Assembly: GCA_947036475.1 (NCBI GenBank)
Contig: CAMQRG010000045.1
Coordinates: 1-11,628 of the forward strand
DNA: 11,628 bases
From: an uncultured Clostridia bacterium
GTDB taxonomy: Bacteria > Bacillota > Clostridia > Lachnospirales > Anaerotignaceae
Direction: 5' to 3'
Shown here: piece after piece, positions 7,066-11,628 of the stretch
How the letters are laid out: each line of letters starts with the position of its first letter
How positions within the stretch are numbered: position 1 is the stretch's first letter
Translations under genes and position numbers: made by a program
Notes under the pieces: generated by a model
What the model was told of the DNA's origin: nothing
The model's database searches: none
The model's input: the letters and a program-made list of their open reading frames with translations, nothing else

Positions 7066-7878
7066 ATGACGGAAAAAAAGCGTTTTACAGGGGAAACATC
7101 AAAGGGCGGTTCTCCGATTTATGAATATGATGCGCTGGAAGAACCAAAGGAATTCCGCGCTCCGGCGCATACGCCCTATGAACGGGAAATTTCCGAGCAT
7201 ATGGAGGCGGCCTTTCCGGGCAGAGAAACAAGGGTTTACCATGAAATCGCGTCGGAGTTTATCCATGTGGACGTATATGTGATGAAAGCCCCGACGAAAC
7301 AGGATTTCCATGTTATTTATACAACAGGCATGAGCGCAATGCCCATGACACTGCCGGAGGAACTTCTGCCGGAATACAAGGATTTGGAACGGGCGGAACT
7401 GCTGCTGTTCCTGCCTGCGGAATGGGACATTCTGACGGGGTACGAAACGGACAAAGATGTGCCGGAGAGCCTTTGGTGGCCGGTGCATCTGATGAAATAT
7501 CTGGCGCGTTTCCCGCATGAATATGGCACATGGCTGGGCTGGGGGCATACGATTCCCAATTCCGCAGAGTATGCGCCGTATGACGAAACTACGGAGCTCT
7601 GCGGTACACTGCTGGGTTCTTTGCAGGAGCAAATCAGCGTATTCCATACGGAGGACGGCACGCAGATCAATATGTATGTCATGATGCCGCTTTACAGGGA
7701 GGAAATGGAATACAAGCTGGAGGCAGGGACGGAAGCCTTGCTGGAAAAACTGTTCAAGCTGAACGGCTTTGGCATGGTTGTATTCCCGGACAGACCCAAC
7801 GTATGCGCAGATGCGGAAGAAACAGAAGCTATGGAAGAAACGGAAAATACAGAGGACATTGAGGAGGAAAACAAATGA
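7066..7878 (+). CDS. SUFU (suppressor of fused) domain protein
   Basis: This is a 270-residue soluble protein with no signal peptide or membrane segment. It resembles bacterial members of the suppressor-of-fused family: VYHEI (57-61), HVDVYV (67-72), TTGMSAMPM (86-94), ELLLFLPAEW (111-120), a W-rich block WPVHLMKYLARFP (138-150) and GWGHTIPN (158-165). The last 25 or so residues are an acidic Glu/Thr tail. The function in bacteria is unclear; family members have been proposed as immunity proteins in polymorphic toxin systems, but no toxin gene is in view here, so that role is not supported. AGGAGG (7052-7057) lies 8 bases before the start and only 14 bases separate it from ftsY. Its stop overlaps the start of the threonine aldolase gene as ATGA (7875-7878), so it belongs to this operon. 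Confidence 0.82.
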   Translation: MTEKKRFTGETSKGGSPIYEYDALEEPKEFRAPAHTPYEREISEHMEAAFPGRETRVYHEIASEFIHVDVYVMKAPTKQDFHVIYTTGMSAMPMTLPEELLPEYKDLERAELLLFLPAEWDILTGYETDKDVPESLWWPVHLMKYLARFPHEYGTWLGWGHTIPNSAEYAPYDETTELCGTLLGSLQEQISVFHTEDGTQINMYVMMPLYREEMEYKLEAGTEALLEKLFKLNGFGMVVFPDRPNVCADAEETEAMEETENTEDIEEENK

Positions 7879-8906
7879 TAAACGGAATGATTGACCTGCG
7901 CAGCGATACAGTGACACTGCCGACAGAGGAAATGCGTCAGGCGATGTTTGAGGCTGTTGTGGGCGACGATGTTTATGGCGATGATGCAACGATTAACGAA
8001 CTGGAACAGCTTGCGGCGGAGAAATTCGGCAAGGAGGCGGGGCTGTTCGTACCCAGCGGCGTTATGAGCAACCAGCTTGCGCTTTTTACCCATGTACAGA
8101 GAGGTGAGGAAGTTATTCTGCCGGATAACTGCCATATCGTGGCGCATGAGGCGGGCTCTGCGGCGATTATCGCAGGGGCACAGTTGAGGAGCGTGCAGAA
8201 TGCGGCAGGGGAAATGCCTCTGGATATTGTAGAAAAATATATCCGCAAGGACCCGGAGGATATTCACCAGCCCAAAACTGCCCTGATTACCTATGAAAAT
8301 GCGGATTCTGACGGGCAGGTGCGCTCTGTGGAATACATGAAAAAAGTTTGGGAGCTGGCGAAGAAATATGGACTGCCTGTACATGTGGACGGTGCGCGGA
8401 TATTTAACGCGGCGGCGTATCTGGGAGTTGACGTAAAGGAAATGGCGCAATACTGCGACAGCATGTCCGTCTGTCTTTCCAAGGGGCTCTGCGCGCCGGT
8501 AGGCTCTGTGCTGGTGGGTAGCAGGGAGTTTATTGCGCTGGCAAGAAGAAAGCGTAAAATACTGGGCGGCGGCATGCGTCAGGCGGGTATTCTGGCGGCG
8601 GCCGGCATTGTTGCGCTGACGAAAATGACGGAACGGCTGAAAGAGGACCATGAAAACGCCGCATACATGACGGAACGGCTTACGGAAGTGCCGGGCATTG
8701 AGGTTTATAAAGAACGCCAGCAGATCAGTATGGTATTTTTCCGGCTGGCAGGTTTCCCGCTGGATTCCGATGGGCTGGTGAAATATATGCTGGATAACGG
8801 CGTGCGTATCAATGGAGAGGATAATGGCATCATGCGCTATGTGACGCATCGCTATGTTTCCCGCGAGGAGATTGACAAGGTCGTTGAACTGATGAAGAAA
8901 GCATAA
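7875..8906 (+). CDS. ltaE: Low-specificity L-threonine aldolase (PLP enzyme)
   Basis: This is a 343-residue fold-type I PLP enzyme that, in its family, cleaves L-threonine or allo-threonine to glycine and acetaldehyde. Landmarks are MIDLRSDTVTLP near the start, GDDVYGDD, H87 in the NCHIVAHEAG block, HVDGARIFNAA, the PLP-binding lysine K203 in CLSKGL, and GGGMRQAGILAAAG. The block that normally reads ENTHN is ENADS here (141-145), so the His equivalent to E. coli LtaE His126, which contacts the substrate, is D144. Other catalytic motifs are intact, so an aldolase or related beta-elimination/retro-aldol reaction is likely with uncertain substrate range. GAGGAGG (7861-7867) precedes ATG 7875 by 7 bases; M5 (7887) is a possible alternative that would match the E. 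coli start. Translation is probably coupled to the SUFU gene by the 4-base overlap. Confidence 0.93.
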   Translation: MINGMIDLRSDTVTLPTEEMRQAMFEAVVGDDVYGDDATINELEQLAAEKFGKEAGLFVPSGVMSNQLALFTHVQRGEEVILPDNCHIVAHEAGSAAIIAGAQLRSVQNAAGEMPLDIVEKYIRKDPEDIHQPKTALITYENADSDGQVRSVEYMKKVWELAKKYGLPVHVDGARIFNAAAYLGVDVKEMAQYCDSMSVCLSKGLCAPVGSVLVGSREFIALARRKRKILGGGMRQAGILAAAGIVALTKMTERLKEDHENAAYMTERLTEVPGIEVYKERQQISMVFFRLAGFPLDSDGLVKYMLDNGVRINGEDNGIMRYVTHRYVSREEIDKVVELMKKA

Positions 8907-8936
8907 GGCTCTGCCTTCGTTTTTTTGGAGGAAGTT

Positions 8937-9218
8937 ATGGGAAAGATATTTCTTGTTTTGGGTCTGGGCTTTTTGATTGGCTATAAAGGTCTTTTGCAGG
9001 AAAAGGGACTGCGGCTGAACGGGCGATTGCAGACTGCCTTCCTGCTTCTGCTGATATTCTGCATGGGCGTGAGCATTGGCAGGAATGGGGAGATACTCCG
9101 GAATCTGCCGCTTCTGGGCGGGAAAGCTCTCCTTTTTGCGGTATTTGCCATATTGGGCAGTACGCTGGCGGTTTACTGCCTTTCCAGGCTGTTTTTACAG
9201 AAGGAGGGGAAGAAATGA
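8937..9218 (+). CDS. lysO: LysO-family lysine exporter, N-terminal part (separate gene)
   Basis: This is a 93-residue hydrophobic protein matching the N-terminal portion of LysO (DUF340; E. coli YbjE), which exports L-lysine across the inner membrane. Two or three membrane segments are visible (about 3-18, 32-52 and 60-83), with FCMGVSIGRN in the second. In E. coli LysO is one polypeptide of about 300 residues; here the two halves are separate overlapping genes. ATG 8937 was chosen: an in-frame TTG at 8925 overlaps the ribosome binding site GGAGG (8927-8931), which sits 5 bases before the ATG. The gene lies 30 bases after ltaE. It ends Lys-rich (KEGKK), so the split falls at a cytoplasmic-type positively charged junction. 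Confidence 0.8.
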   Translation: MGKIFLVLGLGFLIGYKGLLQEKGLRLNGRLQTAFLLLLIFCMGVSIGRNGEILRNLPLLGGKALLFAVFAILGSTLAVYCLSRLFLQKEGKK

Positions 9219-9802
9219 GCCTGATACTGCTGGCCGCGCTTGCTTTGGGGGTAGCGGGAGGTGTTCTGCTGCCGGAGGACGCCAGCGCGTTTCTGGACAG
9301 CGCATCTTCGGTGATGCTGTTGGCTCTGCTGTTTTCCGTTGGGATAGACATGGGCCGGAATAAAGAGGTTTTTGCCCGCATAAAGGAACTGGGGCTGAAA
9401 ATACTGCTGATTCCTGTTGGGGTTGCGGCAGGGTCGCTCTTTGGCGGCGCTGTGACGGCTTTGCTGATACACCTGCCTCTGCGGGAGGGAATGGCGATTT
9501 CCTCCGGACTGGGCTGGTACAGCCTTTCCGGTATTCTGCTGACAGAGGCAGGCAATCCAACAGGCGGCGCGGTTTCCTTTCTGGCGAATGTGTTCCGCGA
9601 AGCCATTACGTTTGTGATTGTGCCGTTTTTGGCTGGGCATCTGAATTTTTACTGTGCTATCGCGCCAGCCGGAGCAACGGCGATGGATACGACGCTGGGG
9701 GTTATCAGTAAAAATACGAACAGCGAAACGGCAGTGCTGGCGTTTGTCAGCGGTGTTGTCTGTACGCTTCTGGTGCCTGTGCTGGTACCGCTGTTCCTTT
9801 GA
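9215..9802 (+). CDS. lysO: LysO-family lysine exporter, C-terminal part
   Basis: This is a 195-residue membrane protein matching the larger C-terminal portion of LysO. Its conserved blocks are VGIDMGRN (a second copy of the pattern in the N-terminal gene), the SSGLGWYSLSG motif, FLANVFREAI, and GATAMDTTLGVI near the end, followed by a final hydrophobic helix. About five or six membrane helices can be seen. It starts by ATGA overlap with the upstream half (9215-9218) and has its own strong site AAGGAGG (9201-9207), so the two chains should be made in similar amounts and presumably assemble together. No clear intrinsic terminator follows before the tRNA gene. Confidence 0.88.
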   Translation: MSLILLAALALGVAGGVLLPEDASAFLDSASSVMLLALLFSVGIDMGRNKEVFARIKELGLKILLIPVGVAAGSLFGGAVTALLIHLPLREGMAISSGLGWYSLSGILLTEAGNPTGGAVSFLANVFREAITFVIVPFLAGHLNFYCAIAPAGATAMDTTLGVISKNTNSETAVLAFVSGVVCTLLVPVLVPLFL

Positions 9803-9844
9803 GAGCGGCAATAAAAAAGAATTGAAAAAAAGAGAAAAAAAGGC

Positions 9845-9873
9845 TTGACATTTTTCCGTCGGTGCGTTATTAT
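9845..9873 (+). promoter_or_regulatory. tRNA-Leu promoter
   Basis: A perfect -35 TTGACA (9845-9850) is separated by 17 bases from TATTAT (9868-9873), which overlaps an alternative TATAAT at 9871-9876 at 20-base spacing. Transcription would start at about 9880-9883, giving a leader of roughly 10 bases before the mature tRNA at 9893. The consensus quality fits a stable-RNA promoter. Confidence 0.85.
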
Positions 9874-9892
9874 AATCTAGCGCACAGGACGT

Positions 9893-9977
9893 GCGGATGT
9901 GGCGGAACTGGCAGACGCGCTAGATTCAGGTTCTAGTGGGCATTACGCCCGTGCAGGTTCAAGTCCTGTCATCCGCA
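9893..9977 (+). tRNA. tRNA-Leu (anticodon CAG)
   Basis: This is an 85-base class II tRNA. The 7-base-pair acceptor stem is GCGGATG (9893-9899) with CATCCGC (9970-9976). The anticodon stem is CTAGA/TCTAG with loop TTCAGGT, giving anticodon CAG at 9927-9929, which reads CUG. A long variable arm (GGGC..GCCC around 9938-9950) and the T-loop GGTTCAAGTCC are typical of tRNA-Leu. The discriminator base is A9977. CCA is not encoded (GAA follows), so it must be added by the CCA-adding enzyme. Confidence 0.97.
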
Positions 9978-9985
9978 GAAAGAAG

Positions 9986-10019
9986 AACGGCGGTATCATT
10001 TCGATACTGCCGTTTTTTA
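9986..10019 (+). terminator. Intrinsic terminator after tRNA-Leu
   Basis: A 12-base-pair stem is formed by AACGGCGGTATC (9986-9997) and GATACTGCCGTT (10003-10014), with one G-T pair and a 5-base loop ATTTC. It runs directly into TTTTAT. This is a strong rho-independent terminator for the tRNA transcript, and possibly for read-through from the operon upstream. Confidence 0.92.
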
Positions 10020-10064
10020 TATTTTCCCTTTCGTCTGCTGCGCGGGCAGCGGAGAATGAGCGGA

Positions 10065-10093
10065 TTGAAAAAAATGATGAAAAATGCTATGAT
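10065..10093 (+). promoter_or_regulatory. Promoter of the histidine kinase gene
   Basis: TTGAAA (10065-10070), 17 bases, then TATGAT (10088-10093) preceded by TGC, an extended -10 (TGnTATGAT). The start point would be at about 10100, giving a leader of about 40 bases that includes the ribosome binding site GGAGG (10128-10132). Its position after the tRNA terminator shows that the kinase gene is a separate transcription unit. Confidence 0.75.
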
Positions 10094-10138
10094 GAAAGCA
10101 GAAAAAACGAAAAATACACAGGTCTGCGGAGGAATGCC

Positions 10139-11551
10139 ATGAAACGGAAATCTATTGTAAAAAAACAGATGATGTTGTATTTGGGGACAATTGCGGCGTG
10201 CGTGGTAATTTTGAGTATTGTGCTTTCTATGGTGTATACCAGACACTATATGAACGAAAAACGGGACGAACTGATTGAGCAGGGGCAGAAAATTGCCGCT
10301 GCCATTACAAAAGCCTATCGAACGGGCAGCCTGAGCAATTTAAGCTATGAACTTCAGGTTTTGGAGGATTACATGAGCGCGGGGATATTGATGACGAACG
10401 ACAGCGGCGTGGTTGTGATGATTTCCCCGGGGTTTGATGAAAATATGATTGGCGAAGTGATGGCGTACGAGGAACTTGTGCAGGGTGTTTTAGATGGAAA
10501 TATCGTTTCCATAGAAACCAAACAGGGCTGGTTTTTTGATACGCCCATGCTTGTGGTAGGCTATCCGCTGACCGTTGGGCAGATGGCGGGGATATTTATG
10601 TGCTGTCCGATACCGGAATTGGAGGAATCGCTCAGGGAGATGTACGCAATGGGGCTTGTCAGCCTGTTCTTTGTGTTCCTGATTGCTATTGGGGTTAGCT
10701 ATATGGTGTCGAAGCGCATGACAAAGCCGCTGATGGAAATGAACCGCGCGGCGAAGATTATCGCGGACGGTGATTTTGAGCAGCGCGTGACAATTGGGAG
10801 TATGGACGAAATGGGCGAGCTGGCGGAGAGCTTTAACCATATGGCGGAGAGTCTGGAGCAGGACGATAAAAAGCGGCGGGATTTCATCGCGAATGTTTCG
10901 CACGACCTTCGTTCTCCGCTGACCTCTATGCAGGGCTTTTTGACAGCTATGCTGGATGGTACCGTACCGCCGGAAAAGCAGGAAAAATATCTGCGTATCG
11001 TATTGCAGGAAACCGTCCGTCTTTCGCGGCTGACAGAGGGCATCGTGGAGTTGAGCCGCGCGCAGAGCAGCCGCATACTGCTGGACGAAACAGAGTTTGA
11101 CTTAAATGATTTGATTCGGGAAAATATTGCTGTTTTAGAGCCGCAGTTGAATGAAAAACACGTAGGGATTAAAGTAATCTATGCGGAGAAGGAAACGGCT
11201 GTGTTTGGCGACAGGGATAAAATTTCCAGAGTGATACAGAACCTGCTGGGGAATGCTGTGAAGTTTTCCCATCCGGAAGGCGTGGTTGAGGTGGAAACGA
11301 CGCTGACAGATAAGAAAAAAGTACTGGTATCCATAAAGGACGAGGGCATTGGAATCAGCGAAGAAAATCAGAAGTATATTTTTGACCGATTCTATAAGGC
11401 GGACGCAACGCGCAATGAGGATAAACAGGGCAGCGGCATTGGGCTGGCGATTGTGCGGGAGTTTTTGCTTGCGCATGGAGAAAGCATTACCGTAAAAAGC
11501 GAGGAAGGAAAGGGGAGCACGTTTGTTTTCTCGCTGAAACTTGCGGAATAG
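10139..11551 (+). CDS. Sensor histidine kinase (HAMP, HisKA, HATPase_c)
   Basis: This is a 470-residue membrane-bound sensor kinase. Membrane helix 1 (about 13-34), an extracytoplasmic sensor region (about 35-167), helix 2 (about 168-190) and a HAMP linker (about 191-243) come first. The dimerisation helix carries the phospho-acceptor H255 in NVSHDLRSPLT. The ATPase domain has the N box NLLGNAVKFS (N372), the G1 box DEGIGIS (D401), the F box FDRFYKAD and the G2 box GSGIGLAIV (from G431). All catalytic motifs are intact. The sensor region is not recognised but is of the size of an extracellular PAS/Cache-like fold. ATG 10139 is chosen because GGAGG lies 6 bases upstream; the open frame continues leftwards through the tRNA gene but that part is not coding. 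No response regulator is present upstream, and only 77 bases are visible downstream, so the partner is unknown. Confidence 0.95.
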   Translation: MKRKSIVKKQMMLYLGTIAACVVILSIVLSMVYTRHYMNEKRDELIEQGQKIAAAITKAYRTGSLSNLSYELQVLEDYMSAGILMTNDSGVVVMISPGFDENMIGEVMAYEELVQGVLDGNIVSIETKQGWFFDTPMLVVGYPLTVGQMAGIFMCCPIPELEESLREMYAMGLVSLFFVFLIAIGVSYMVSKRMTKPLMEMNRAAKIIADGDFEQRVTIGSMDEMGELAESFNHMAESLEQDDKKRRDFIANVSHDLRSPLTSMQGFLTAMLDGTVPPEKQEKYLRIVLQETVRLSRLTEGIVELSRAQSSRILLDETEFDLNDLIRENIAVLEPQLNEKHVGIKVIYAEKETAVFGDRDKISRVIQNLLGNAVKFSHPEGVVEVETTLTDKKKVLVSIKDEGIGISEENQKYIFDRFYKADATRNEDKQGSGIGLAIVREFLLAHGESITVKSEEGKGSTFVFSLKLAE

Positions 11552-11594
11552 GAAGCTAAGAAATTTAAATGTATAACAGAATTTTTCAATGCAC

Positions 11595-11624
11595 TTGACA
11601 TTGCCATGAAATTTATGCTAATTT
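11595..11624 (+). promoter_or_regulatory. Probable promoter for a gene beyond the window
   Basis: A perfect TTGACA (11595-11600) is followed after 18 bases by TAATTT (11619-11624), with TGC directly before it, as in an extended -10. The A+T-rich stretch from 11560 to the end contains no open frame of note. It would transcribe rightwards into a gene that is not in the window. The -10 matches only half of the consensus. Confidence 0.5.
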
Positions 11625-11628
11625 AATT

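Noticed and set aside
8925..8936. TTG 8925 start for the small LysO gene, and GTG starts at 2074 (smc) and 5684 (ftsY)
   Set aside because: In each case the alternative codon overlaps the ribosome binding site serving the downstream ATG, and the added residues do not match the family.
9899..10138. Open frame running from the tRNA into the histidine kinase (protein starting MAELADALDSG)
   Set aside because: This is the translated tRNA-Leu sequence, a known annotation artefact. The terminator, the kinase promoter and the GGAGG site all place the real start at 10139.
10056..10142. A 28-codon frame rich in Met and Lys that ends by ATGA overlap with the kinase start, resembling a leader peptide
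   Set aside because: The kinase promoter lies inside it, so the kinase transcript would start after its first half. It has no well-spaced ribosome binding site.

Overview
The window looks like one end of a draft-assembly contig from a Gram-positive bacterium of the Firmicutes, most likely an anaerobic Clostridia/Lachnospirales-type organism. This is an inference. It rests on the linked smc-ftsY pair, strong AGGAGG/GAGGTG ribosome binding sites, sigma-A-type TTGACA/TATAAT promoters, a tRNA gene without encoded CCA, and the style of the proteins. The genus cannot be fixed from sequence alone. The first 34 bases are not genomic: they are an untrimmed Nextera (Tn5) adapter, and real sequence starts at about base 35. 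All recognised genes are on the plus strand.

Left part (35-1925): a 5'-truncated aspartate carbamoyltransferase gene (pyrB) overlaps by 4 bases a full-length class I dihydroorotase homologue (pyrC). The dihydroorotase homologue has lost the catalytic Asp, two of the five metal ligands and two substrate residues, while the rest of the fold is intact, so it is probably a pseudo-enzyme like the PyrC' of Pseudomonas. The PyrB piece also carries substitutions at two active-site positions. This pair is the most unusual item in the window.

Middle part (1926-9802): a 160-base structured leader is followed by a closely spaced set, probably one operon: smc (chromosome condensation ATPase), ftsY (SRP receptor with a long acidic repeat region), a SUFU-domain protein of unknown role, a low-specificity threonine aldolase (ltaE), and a LysO-type lysine exporter encoded as two overlapping genes. 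The usual Firmicute neighbours rnc (upstream) and ylxM-ffh (downstream) are absent.

Right part (9803-11628): a tRNA-Leu(CAG) gene has its own promoter and an intrinsic terminator. It is followed by a sensor histidine kinase gene with its own extended -10 promoter and no response regulator in view. The window ends in another probable promoter firing rightwards. I saw no insertion sequence, CRISPR array, phage gene or replication origin.
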